The notes under the pieces are model-generated. The model saw only the letters and a program-made list of their open reading frames with translations. It searched no databases and was not told where the DNA came from. Positions 1 to 6,083 of a stretch of 9,858 nt of DNA are shown one piece after another. Made by a program: the position numbers and the translations under genes. Numbering within the stretch: the first letter of the stretch is position 1; every line of letters starts with the position of its first letter. Source of the DNA: JBQTKD01 sp052389435 (GTDB taxonomy: Bacteria; Actinomycetota; Actinomycetes; Sporichthyales; Sporichthyaceae); NCBI GenBank assembly GCA_052389435.1, contig JBQTIB010000054.1, positions 1 to 9,858 on the forward strand, given 5' to 3'.

Positions 1-45
1 GTGGTCATCCTCGACGTCGCGGGGCTCCCGCGCCGCGCGACGTAG
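1..45 (+). CDS. Possible 3' end of an unknown rightward gene (partial)
   Basis: Frame 1 from the window edge reads VVILDVAGLPRRAT and ends in TAG at 43-45. Every codon ends in G or C, as in the real genes here, and it would converge on the leftward gene ending at 104. Fourteen residues are too few to name a family. The complementary strand also lacks stops here, so this is only a plausible gene tail. Confidence 0.35.
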   Translation: MVILDVAGLPRRAT

Positions 46-66
46 CGACCCTCCCGGCGTTGCCCT

Positions 67-80
67 CCGCCCGCGGGTGG
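67..80. terminator. Weak inverted repeat between convergent gene ends
   Basis: CCGCCCGCGGGTGG can fold on itself around the perfect core CCCGCGGG (70-77), with one G-T wobble. It lies between the presumed rightward gene tail (stop at 45) and the leftward gene ending at 104. No T-tract follows on either strand, so termination is inferred from position only. Confidence 0.25.
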
Positions 81-103
81 GTGGGCATCGACGTGTCTGC
101 GGG

Positions 104-1138
104 TCAGACGGGGATCAGCGCCCAGTAGTCCAGGTCGAGCAGGACGTTCGAGGCGTACTTGCCGTCCTCCCCGCGCAGGGTCATGGACTCGTCGCGGCCG
201 CGGGTGGCGACCAGCCGCAGGCGCAGCGCGCCCACGCCCGGGGCGTCGACCTCGGCCTTGTCGAGTACCTCCGACCACGCGTACACGGTGTCTCCGGCGA
301 ACGCGGGAGAGGTGTGCGCGCCGCCGTTGATCGCGGCGATCAGCTGCGCGTTGGCCAGGCCGTTGAACGACAGCGCCCGGGCCAGGGAGATGACGTGGCC
401 GCCGTAGATCAGCCGGTTGCCGTCGGGGCGGGCCTCGACGTTGAAGTGGACCTTGGCGGTGTTCTGCCACAGCCTGGTGGCCATCATGTGCTCGGACTCG
501 GTGAGCGTGACGCCGTCGACGTGGTCGATCTTCTCCCCGACCTCGTAGTCGCCGAAGCGGTGCGGCTCGCCCGCGGCGAGGAAGTCGTACCTGGTGAAGT
601 CGAGCCCGGCCGGTATCGGAAGCTCCTTCGGCGCGAGCGCCGCGGCCAGTTCGGGCAGCACGGCCTCGGGAGCGGGGGCGTCGAGGTTGCGCTTGTGCAC
701 CATGACCCACCGGGCCCAGTCCAGCGCGACCTCGCCGCGCTGGTTCACCGCGGTGGACCGGACGTAGACCACGCCGCTCTTGCCGTTGGAGTTCTGCTTG
801 AGGCCGATGACCTCCGAGCGCGTGCTCAGGGTGTCCCCGGGCACGACCGGCAGGTGGAAGCGCAGTTCGGCGTACCCGAGGTTCGCCACCGCGTTCAGCG
901 AGATGTCCGGAACGGTCTTGCCGAAGGCGATGTGAAACGCGATCAGCTCTTCGACCGGGGCCGGGTCCAGCCCCACCGAGGCCGCGAAGACCGCGGAGGA
1001 GGGCAGCGCGAACCGCGTCGGGTAGAGCGCCGTGTACAGCGCGCGGTCGCCCTCGGTCACGGTGCGGGGAGTGGAGTGCTCCAGCACCTGACCGACGGAG
1101 AAGTCCTCGAAAAAGTTGCCCGGGTTCGTCTTCGCCAT
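104..1138 (-). CDS. mch: Mesaconyl-CoA hydratase-like MaoC (double-hotdog) dehydratase
   Basis: The 344-residue protein begins MAKTNPGNFFEDF and keeps the family blocks TPRTVTEGD, FGKTVPDISLNAVANLGYAE, GDTLSTRSEVIGL, YEVGEKIDHVDGVTLTE, HMMATRLWQNTAKVHFN, GGHVISLARALSFNGLANA and FAGDTVYAWSEV. From memory, this closely matches mesaconyl-CoA (beta-methylmalyl-CoA) hydratase of the ethylmalonyl-CoA pathway in sequence and in length (about 343 residues). Those enzymes interconvert mesaconyl-CoA and beta-methylmalyl-CoA in the cytosol. The protein has two hotdog halves, about residues 1-165 and 185-344. It is the last gene of the leftward cluster, 48 bp after the BKACE gene. No clear Shine-Dalgarno is seen. 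A small inverted repeat (GGCAG-5 nt-CTGCC, 1140-1154) abuts the ATG. No ccr, ecm or mcl gene is in the window, so a related C5-CoA substrate outside the standard pathway is possible. Confidence 0.85.
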   Translation of the reverse strand: MAKTNPGNFFEDFSVGQVLEHSTPRTVTEGDRALYTALYPTRFALPSSAVFAASVGLDPAPVEELIAFHIAFGKTVPDISLNAVANLGYAELRFHLPVVPGDTLSTRSEVIGLKQNSNGKSGVVYVRSTAVNQRGEVALDWARWVMVHKRNLDAPAPEAVLPELAAALAPKELPIPAGLDFTRYDFLAAGEPHRFGDYEVGEKIDHVDGVTLTESEHMMATRLWQNTAKVHFNVEARPDGNRLIYGGHVISLARALSFNGLANAQLIAAINGGAHTSPAFAGDTVYAWSEVLDKAEVDAPGVGALRLRLVATRGRDESMTLRGEDGKYASNVLLDLDYWALIPV

Positions 1139-1186
1139 GGGCAGTGATTCTGCCGGCGGCGCCGTTGCCGCCCTACGACGGATGCG

Positions 1187-1996
1187 TCACGTCGGCAGGC
1201 AGAGGAGCTTCGCCGCCTCCGCCGGGGTGGCGGGCGCGAGGTCGAGTGCGGCGGCCAGGGCCACGGTGCGCTCCACCAGTGCGCCGTTGCTCGGGGCCAG
1301 GTCCTCGCCCAGGTGAAGGGTGTCCTCCATGCCGCAGCGCGCGTTGGCGCCCATGGCCAGCCCCATCGCGGTGAGCCGCAGATTGCGCCGGCCCATGCCC
1401 ACGGACTGCCAGATGCTGCCCTCGGGAAGGCGCCGCACCAGGTCGGCGAGAGCCTCCGGCGTGGCCGGCGCCCCGCCCTCCACGCCGAGCACGAGGCTGA
1501 ACTGCAGCGGCTCGGCGAGCAGGCCCTCGTCGCGCAGTCGCAGCGCGGCCTCGACGTGACCGGTGTCGTACACCTCGAGTTCGGCCTTGACGCCGAGTTC
1601 CTGCATGCGCGCGGCGAGACGTCGCACCGCGTCCGGCGGATTGAGGAACGTGCCACCGGCGAAGGTCATCGAGCAGGGGTTGAGCGTCGCCATGCGCGGG
1701 CGCAGTTCGACCAGCCGAGCGCGGTCTTCGAACGGCACCGGAAGTCCTACGCCGGTGGACATCTGAACCAGAATCGGAGATTCGTCGGTGATCAGGTACA
1801 TGAGCCGACGGGCGATGTTGAAGTCCGCCGTCGGCCGGTCCCGCTCGTCGCGCAGGTGGACGTGCGCGACCGACGCGCCGAGCTCGTAGGCCCGCAGCAC
1901 GTCCGTTGCGATCTCGCGCGGCTGGGTGGGCAGCGCCGGGTTCTCCGCCTTCGTCGCCAGCGGTCCGGTCGGGGCGACGGTGATCACGACGGGCAT
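1187..1996 (-). CDS. Beta-keto acid cleavage enzyme (BKACE, DUF849)
   Basis: From the ATG at 1996 the 269-residue protein starts MPVVITVAPTGP, the usual N-terminus of the BKACE/Kce family. These zinc TIM-barrel enzymes react a beta-keto acid with acetyl-CoA to give acetoacetate and a new acyl-CoA. The expected metal site is present: His45 and His47 in HVHLRD, and Glu224 in GMEDTLHLG. Ser80 in QMSTGVG, Arg220 and Asp225 also match residues important in the lysine-fermentation enzyme Kce. The particular keto acid cannot be deduced. An in-frame ATG at 2044 adds 16 arginine-rich residues unlike the family. I prefer 1996 by homology, although neither start has a good Shine-Dalgarno. The 111-bp gap upstream carries a candidate promoter and operator, so this gene and mch may form their own transcript. 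3-keto-5-aminohexanoate cleavage is one alternative within the family. Confidence 0.88.
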   Translation of the reverse strand: MPVVITVAPTGPLATKAENPALPTQPREIATDVLRAYELGASVAHVHLRDERDRPTADFNIARRLMYLITDESPILVQMSTGVGLPVPFEDRARLVELRPRMATLNPCSMTFAGGTFLNPPDAVRRLAARMQELGVKAELEVYDTGHVEAALRLRDEGLLAEPLQFSLVLGVEGGAPATPEALADLVRRLPEGSIWQSVGMGRRNLRLTAMGLAMGANARCGMEDTLHLGEDLAPSNGALVERTVALAAALDLAPATPAEAAKLLCLPT

Positions 1997-2036
1997 GGAG
2001 GCTTCGTGCCGTCGCGACCGAGGCCACGTTTTCTCG

Positions 2037-2055
2037 GTATGCATACCTACATAAT
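2037..2055 (-). promoter_or_regulatory. Candidate operator, copy 1 (upstream of BKACE)
   Basis: On the minus strand this reads ATTATGTAGGTATGCATAC and matches copy 2 at 3816-3834 at 17 of 19 positions. It contains a perfect palindrome, GGTATGCATACC (2036-2047). The site is AT-rich within very GC-rich DNA and overlaps the predicted -10 box. GTATGCATAC-type cores are seen with GntR/FadR-class repressors; assignment to that class is an inference. Confidence 0.6.
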
Positions 2056-2079
2056 TGCAGACGTCGTCCCAATCCCCAA
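2051..2079 (-). promoter_or_regulatory. Candidate promoter for BKACE-mch
   Basis: Read leftward, TTGGGG (2079-2074) is followed after 17 bp by AATTAT (2056-2051), a reasonable -35/-10 pair in the 111-bp gap after the LLM gene. The -10 box lies inside the 19-bp shared motif at 2037-2055, a repressor-like arrangement. Transcription would start near 2044, exactly at the alternative upstream ATG. This is inferred from sequence only. Confidence 0.4.
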
Positions 2080-2107
2080 GAGGTCTCCCGCAACCGTCCG
2101 GCGGTGC

Positions 2108-3040
2108 TCAGGCCCGGCGTGCCAGGGAGGCGAGGAAGGCCTGCGTGCGCTCGGTGGAGGCGGCGGCGTCCGCACCGACCGGGTAGGGGACCGCCCAGAT
2201 CTCGGTCGCGCCGGCGTCGCGGAGGGAGTCGAACCGGGCCGTGATCGCCTTCTCGGATCCGCACGCGACGACGTAGCCGACGCTGGCCGCGCCCTCGCGC
2301 TCCATCTGCCGGCGGTAGTTCTGCAGCGTGTTGTACCGGGCGAAGGTCTTCTCCGCGGTCGCTCGGGCCGCGGCCTCGTCGTCGTCGAGGGCGACGGGCA
2401 GGCCCACGATCACTCGGGGAGCGGGCCGGCCGGCCTTAGCGGCCGCGGCGCCGAGGGTCGGCGCGATGTGGTCGGCGATCCCGCGGGGACCGGCCATCCA
2501 GGTGATGGTGCCGTCGGCGAGTTCCGCGGCGGCGGCGAGCATGCGCGGACCGAGCGCGCCGACCACGACCGAGGGGCGCACGGCGCCGACGACCGACACG
2601 GCGGTGTCGACCCGGAAGTTCGGGCCGCTGTGCGTTGCGGTTCCGGTCTCGAGCAGCGGCATCAGCACCTCGAGGTACTCGCGCAGGTACGCCGCCGGGC
2701 TGTCGTAGCTCAGCCCGATGGCTTCGATGGCCGGCTTGTGCGAGACGCCGATGCCCAGGGTGAAACGGCCGTCGGACAGCGCGGCGATCGTGGCCGCCTC
2801 GCTCGCGAGTGCGACCGGGTGCCGGGCGTGGATCGGCACGACGCCGACGCCGAGTTCGATCCGCTCGGTCCGCGCCGCCGCCGCCGCGACCGTCGCCAGG
2901 GCGTCGGAACCGCGCAGGAAGTGGGCGGTCCAGGCGGAGGAGAAGCCCGCCGTCTCGGCCGCGACCGCCTGCTCGACGACGTGCCGCGGGGACAGCGGAG
3001 CGGCGAGGACGTCCCCGCCGAGGTTGATGGCGATGCGCAC
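2108..3040 (-). CDS. LLM-class F420-dependent oxidoreductase (MSMEG_4879/TIGR03564-like)
   Basis: The GTG at 3040 is chosen because AAGGAG sits five bases upstream and the protein then begins MRIAINLGG. The reading frame stays open far upstream, but that part is arginine- and glycine-rich and shadows the crotonase gene. The 310-residue product is a luciferase-like TIM barrel. It has an AAETAGFSSAWTAHF first helix/strand, IELGVGVVPIHARHPVALA, LSDGRFTLGIGVSHKPAIE, VVVGALGPRMLAAAAELADG and TITWMAGPR. These blocks fit the actinobacterial F420-dependent LLM group TIGR03564. Such enzymes move hydride between F420 and an organic substrate in the cytosol. The substrate is not known here. The gene lies 26 bp after the crotonase gene and is presumably co-transcribed with it. 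A flavin-using relative cannot be excluded. Confidence 0.85.
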   Translation of the reverse strand: MRIAINLGGDVLAAPLSPRHVVEQAVAAETAGFSSAWTAHFLRGSDALATVAAAAARTERIELGVGVVPIHARHPVALASEAATIAALSDGRFTLGIGVSHKPAIEAIGLSYDSPAAYLREYLEVLMPLLETGTATHSGPNFRVDTAVSVVGAVRPSVVVGALGPRMLAAAAELADGTITWMAGPRGIADHIAPTLGAAAAKAGRPAPRVIVGLPVALDDDEAAARATAEKTFARYNTLQNYRRQMEREGAASVGYVVACGSEKAITARFDSLRDAGATEIWAVPYPVGADAAASTERTQAFLASLARRA

Positions 3041-3066
3041 GGGTGCTCCTTGGTTGGAAGGGGTTG

Positions 3067-3789
3067 CTACTGCTTGCCCAGGGCGAGCAGCGCGTCGAGC
3101 AGTGCCTGGGGAGGCTCTCCGCCGAGACTGGCCAGCGGGCGGGCGTGCATGACGGCCTTCATCCCGGCGATCGTCGCGCGCCCGCGGCCGGTGGCCGCGC
3201 GGGCGACCGCGATCGCTCGGGCCGACAGTTCGGCCTCCTCGGCGATCTCGTCGACGAGGCCGAGTCGCAGGGCGGTGGCGGCGTCGTACCGTTCCGCCAG
3301 GATCGCGGCCCGCGCCGCGACGGGTTCGCCCATGCGCGCCTGGAGCAGGTCGGCCATGCCGCGGCTGAAGACGGCGTCGAAGTTCGCCTCCGGCAGGCAC
3401 AGGAAGCCGCGGTCCGCGCGCATGACGCGTTGGTCGTGCGCCAGGGCCAGCAGTAGACCGCCGGCGAAGGTGTGTCCCTGCAGGGCCGCCACCGTCGCGA
3501 TCGGGAAGGACAGGATGCGGGCCAGCAGGCGTTCGGCCGCGACCAGCGTCTCGGCCGCCCGATCCGGACGGTCGGCCATCCACGCCGTGTCCATGCCGTT
3601 GGACCAGATCTTGCCCGAGGCCGCCGTCACCAGCGCCTGGCTGGTACTCGCCTCGACCTCGTCCAGGCAGGCCTCGATCGCTGCGATCGACTCGGCGTTC
3701 AGCCGGTTCTCCCCGCCGCCGAGGTGCAGGATCGCCACCTCGTCGTCGTAGGAGACGCTCGGCTGGGCTTCCATGCTGTCGGCGCCCAT
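3067..3789 (-). CDS. Enoyl-CoA hydratase/isomerase family protein, probably isomerase type
   Basis: The ATG at 3789 is preceded by GGGGAGG at good spacing, giving 240 residues. The crotonase fold is clear: ENRLNAESI, an oxyanion-hole region near SGKIWSNGMD (58-67), and the second oxyanion block QGHTFAGG (104-111). FLCLPEANF (129-137) holds Glu134, which aligns with Glu164 of rat mitochondrial enoyl-CoA hydratase. The other hydratase glutamate, Glu144, is replaced by Leu113. One glutamate only is the pattern of delta3-delta2-enoyl-CoA isomerases, and the block resembles plant ECI proteins. The likely role is to shift a double bond of an unsaturated acyl-CoA. It is the first gene of the leftward catabolic cluster, with the candidate operator 27 bp upstream of its start. 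Another crotonase activity remains possible. Confidence 0.82.
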   Translation of the reverse strand: MGADSMEAQPSVSYDDEVAILHLGGGENRLNAESIAAIEACLDEVEASTSQALVTAASGKIWSNGMDTAWMADRPDRAAETLVAAERLLARILSFPIATVAALQGHTFAGGLLLALAHDQRVMRADRGFLCLPEANFDAVFSRGMADLLQARMGEPVAARAAILAERYDAATALRLGLVDEIAEEAELSARAIAVARAATGRGRATIAGMKAVMHARPLASLGGEPPQALLDALLALGKQ

Positions 3790-3815
3790 CGGCGACCTCC
3801 CCGCTCCGGCGATGC

Positions 3816-3834
3816 ATTCTGTAGGAATGCATAC
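3816..3834 (+). promoter_or_regulatory. Candidate operator, copy 2 (upstream of crotonase gene)
   Basis: On the plus strand this reads ATTCTGTAGGAATGCATAC, differing from copy 1 only at the two N/W positions of ATTNTGTAGGWATGCATAC. Perfect 8-bp arms ATGCATTC and GAATGCAT (3812-3819 and 3825-3832) enclose TGTAG, so a dimeric binding site is likely. It lies 27 bp from the ATG at 3789 and is inverted relative to copy 1 with respect to transcription. Confidence 0.6.
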
Positions 3835-3835
3835 A

Positions 3836-3980
3836 AGGTAGAGCAGGCTCGACCCCGCCCGCGCAGGCGGTCGACCCACCGTCGTCGCGTCGGACCGAAA
3901 ACGCCTCCACAACTGGAAACGATGTTCAACAATGCTTCCGCGGAAGCGCCTAATGCGTTCCCATGCCGGTGGATGGGGGC
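3836..3980. other. Non-coding spacer with a 14-bp palindrome
   Basis: No credible ORF is visible between the operator and the end of the degenerate lipoprotein gene. The stretch 3900-3960 is less GC-rich than its surroundings. It holds a perfect palindrome GCTTCCGCGGAAGC (3934-3947), followed leftward by ATTGTT. This might be a weak terminator for leftward transcription from the decayed genes, or a protein-binding site. Confidence 0.35.
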
Positions 3981-4588
3981 CTACCGACACACGGGATGGG
4001 ACTCCTCGACGCCCACCGTGCAGGATGCGACGGCCCGCCCGTCGGCGTCCTCGGCCAGGAGAGTGTCGCCGCGTTCGAGATCCACGACGCCCGCGAACGG
4101 TACCGGAGCGGCTTCCGAGCGCGGGTACACCTGGAATGGCGACGCGGCGCGCGGGTTGGAGGCCAGCCGCATCCGCGCCGTCCGGGGAGGCGCCGTGCCG
4201 GCCAGCAAGGACGTCGTAGCGGAACTCGGCCGCCTTCCGGAGCCGTTCGAAGGCGACGCGGATCTGGCTGGTCGGTTCGCCGCCGGCACCGAACTCGTTC
4301 CACGGGATACCGGGGCCGACCCGGGATCTGATGCCCACGCCCGTGCCGGAGGCGTCCCCACATGCGCCAGGTCGTGTCTCGGATGCCGAAGGTCACGACG
4401 GTCCGTTGCGGCTGGGGGATCGGTCCAATCGGCAGCTCTGGGCTGCTCCAGGAGGCCAGCCGCCAGTCGGTGTTGTCGAGCCGAGCCTGCGTCGACACTG
4501 CACCGTCGGTGCGAGGACTCGCGGGGGCCTGGCAACCCGTCGCAGTCAACAGAATCGCGACGGCGCTCGCTGCCTGGCGGATCCGGAC
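3981..4588 (-). pseudogene. Degenerate lipoprotein gene (start lost, two frameshifts)
   Basis: Three leftward frames give consecutive protein-like pieces. The first holds a signal-peptide-like RIRQAASAVAILLTATGC with lipobox ATGC, then LDNTDWRLASWSSPELP and VVTFGI. The second, after a shift near 4340-4385, reads GPGIPWNEFGAGGE, IRVAFERLRKAAEFRYDV. The third, after a shift near 4190-4210, reads ARMRLASNPRAASPFQVYP, AGVVDLERGDTLLAED and CTVGVEESHPVCR before TAG at 3981. The natural start position (4586-4588) is GTC, one base from GTG, with GGCGGA just upstream. Restored, it would be a secreted, lipid-anchored protein of about 190-200 residues. The family is not recognised; DNTDWRL only vaguely recalls META/HslJ-type domains. 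Sequencing errors could explain the frameshifts but less easily the missing start as well. Confidence 0.6.
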
Positions 4589-4619
4589 GGTGTCCGCCGT
4601 TGGAGGCGTAGAGCCGCGA

Positions 4620-4811
4620 TCAGGCCAGGGTCAGCAGGTGGCGATGCGACTGCGCGGATCCGGGCAGGACTTCCAGATCGATGATGCCGCCATCGTCGAT
4701 CGACACGATCTTCGCGACGCGCGGGTCGGCGTCCTCGTCGCCGACGACGACGTAGTCCCCGACGCCGCGGTGAGGCTCGCGGCAGAATCCCGCGTCTCGA
4801 AGGGCCGACCC
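4620..4811 (-). pseudogene. Start-less remnant of a small unknown gene
   Basis: A leftward frame gives about 63 protein-like residues ending in TGA at 4620-4622. It includes GVGDYVVVGDEDADPRVAK, IVSIDDGGIIDLEVLPGS and SHRHLLTLA, with the G/C third-position bias of true genes. The frame runs back into the rhomboid gene without any ATG, GTG or TTG before an internal GTG near residue 36. It therefore looks like the 3' end of a truncated gene. It ends 31 bp before the decayed lipoprotein gene and points the same way. I do not recognise the family; alternating hydrophobic residues suggest a small beta-rich domain. Confidence 0.4.
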
Positions 4812-4815
4812 TGCG

Positions 4816-5496
4816 CTAGGTGCGCAGCGCGGTCTGTCCGGCGCGGGTCGGGTGGGGGCTCTCGGCCGACCTGCCGCGATCGGGGTAGTACAGCGCGGCC
4901 AGGACGAGCCCGACGGCCAGGCCGACGGCGTGCGCGGTGTAGGCGACGTTCCCGCCGGGCTGGCCGACCAGCCAGGACGGTCCGGGGACGGGCAGCAGCA
5001 GGGGCAGAGCGAGCAGCGGGAGGATCAGGTCTCGCGGGCGCAGCCACAGGTGGGCGGCGAGCGCTCCGGCGACGGCGCCGGAGGCGCCGATCAGCGGCCG
5101 GGTGTCCGAGGCGGCGGCGAACGCGAAGCCGTAGGCGGCCGTGTACCCGCATACCAGGTAGAGCACGGCGAATCTGGCGGCGCCGATCCGACGCTCCACC
5201 GACGCACCGACGATCGCGAGCAGCAGCAGGTTGCCGATCAGGTGGGCCGCGCTCGCGTGGACGAACAGCGAGGTCAGCGCCGACAGCGCCGGGCTTTTGT
5301 CGAACTCCGGTACCGAACAGCGCGCGATCTGCTCCAGCGGCAGCTGCCGATTGTGCGTCAGTTCCCACGGAACGGCGCCCCAGCGTTGCGCGAACACGGT
5401 CTGCGCACAGGACCCGGCCGCCCGTGGCCCGAGCAGGTACACGGCCACGTTCGCCACGAGCAGGGCGAGGGTGACGAGTGGCAGGCGCCGGTTCAT
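4816..5496 (-). CDS. Rhomboid family intramembrane serine protease
   Basis: From the ATG at 5496 (GAGG eight bases upstream) the protein is 226 residues. An N-terminal membrane segment (6-22) precedes an extracytoplasmic loop with Cys30 and Cys60. Next come the rhomboid motif FVHASAAHLIGNLLLL (His80, His85, Asn89), the catalytic serine in GASGAVAG (Ser139) and the catalytic histidine in AHAVGLAVG (His189). Six hydrophobic helices can be drawn. The family cleaves substrate transmembrane helices inside the membrane. The complete Ser/His dyad argues for an active enzyme; the substrate is unknown. The frame extends 16 residues upstream to 5544, but that part lacks a ribosome site. The four-helix membrane protein gene ends 84 bp upstream on the same strand and could be co-transcribed. 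Confidence 0.88.
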   Translation of the reverse strand: MNRRLPLVTLALLVANVAVYLLGPRAAGSCAQTVFAQRWGAVPWELTHNRQLPLEQIARCSVPEFDKSPALSALTSLFVHASAAHLIGNLLLLAIVGASVERRIGAARFAVLYLVCGYTAAYGFAFAAASDTRPLIGASGAVAGALAAHLWLRPRDLILPLLALPLLLPVPGPSWLVGQPGGNVAYTAHAVGLAVGLVLAALYYPDRGRSAESPHPTRAGQTALRT

Positions 5497-5580
5497 GGAC
5501 TCAACCTCGCGGACGGGCCCGCGCGCCGTGGCGAAACCGGACAAGCCACAGGGCGCCCACAGGCCCCGCCAAGCGGACGG

Positions 5581-5985
5581 CTACGCCTTCTGTCGGGCTC
5601 CGCACGGCTCCAGGACGAGCATCGCGGCCGCCATGGTCGCCAGCATCCCGACGTGGCCCACCGTCGAGGCGGTCTCGTAGCTCATCGCGTCGGCCGCCAG
5701 CAGGGCGCCGACGACGGCGAAGGGCAGGTTCATCGCGACGACCATCGCCGCGATCGACCGGACGGAGTCGCGGAGAATCGCCATCCAGACCAGCATGCCC
5801 ACGGTCATCCAGGAGGCCATGACGGCGAGCTCGGCAACCTCGCCCACGTCGCGGAACAGCATGTGGTTCAGGGAGTGGCCGACGAACATGCCTACGAGCA
5901 TCGCGGCGACCATGGCCGCGTAGCCGCGCCACCAGGCGCCGCTGCGCAGGCGGTCCTGCCACTGGTCTGGAACGGTGGTCGTCAC
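5581..5985 (-). CDS. Four-helix membrane protein with methionine stripes, function unknown
   Basis: The GTG at 5985, with AGGA seven bases upstream, gives 134 residues. Four membrane helices are visible at about 22-42, 51-71, 77-98 and 108-127. Methionines recur every fourth residue: Met25, 29, 33 then His37 and His41; Met56, 60, 64, 68; Met81, 85; and Met114, 118, 122. About 11% of the protein is methionine. Similar small actinobacterial proteins are sometimes mislabelled FliP, but no FliP architecture is seen. MxxxM in membrane helices is known from CTR copper transporters; a Cu(I) role here is only a hypothesis, since such spacing can also serve helix packing. The gene is divergent from the glutaredoxin-like gene and upstream of the rhomboid gene. 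The frame reaches back to 6093, but that extension overlaps the divergent promoter region. Confidence 0.75.
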   Translation of the reverse strand: MTTTVPDQWQDRLRSGAWWRGYAAMVAAMLVGMFVGHSLNHMLFRDVGEVAELAVMASWMTVGMLVWMAILRDSVRSIAAMVVAMNLPFAVVGALLAADAMSYETASTVGHVGMLATMAAAMLVLEPCGARQKA

Positions 5986-6026
5986 ACCGTCATCCTGCCG
6001 GCTGTTGGCAACGTTTCGGTGAACGT

Positions 6027-6044
6027 CGCCGACGGCCGTCGGCG
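6027..6044. promoter_or_regulatory. Perfect 18-bp palindrome in a divergent spacer
   Basis: CGCCGACGGCCGTCGGCG is a perfect palindrome in the 98-bp gap between the four-helix protein gene (start 5985, leftward) and the glutaredoxin-like gene (start 6084, rightward). Its position suits an operator controlling either or both genes. It could also fold as RNA in a leader. There is no T-tract, and no gene ends here, so a terminator is unlikely. Confidence 0.45.
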
Positions 6045-6083
6045 GTGGTAGACCAGAGCGCACACCGTGGACGAGGAGGCGCC

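Noticed and set aside
1140..1154. GGCAG-N5-CTGCC before mch as a riboswitch or attenuator
   Set aside because: A five-bp stem alone is too small to support a regulatory RNA.
1313..3751. Very long rightward open frame of 812 codons
   Set aside because: It is antisense to BKACE, LLM and crotonase genes that carry clear family motifs. Its product is Arg/Gly/His-rich with no recognisable domain, the usual effect of high GC on the opposite strand.
3041..3910. Upstream extension of the LLM frame to about 600 residues
   Set aside because: The extension is the crotonase gene read in another frame and is low-complexity Arg/Gly-rich. A strong AAGGAG site supports the GTG at 3040.
3934..3947. GCTTCCGCGGAAGC as a strong terminator
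   Set aside because: The usable stem is only five base pairs with a CGCG loop and no real T-tract, so it is noted only as a palindrome.
3963..4331. Rightward 122-codon open frame in the pseudogene region
   Set aside because: Arg/Gly-rich composition with no motif or convincing ribosome site; the leftward frames look far more like protein.
3790..4338. N-terminal extension of the crotonase frame to 423 residues
   Set aside because: It would run through the operator and includes the middle piece of the decayed lipoprotein. The ATG at 3789 has a good Shine-Dalgarno and gives the normal family length.
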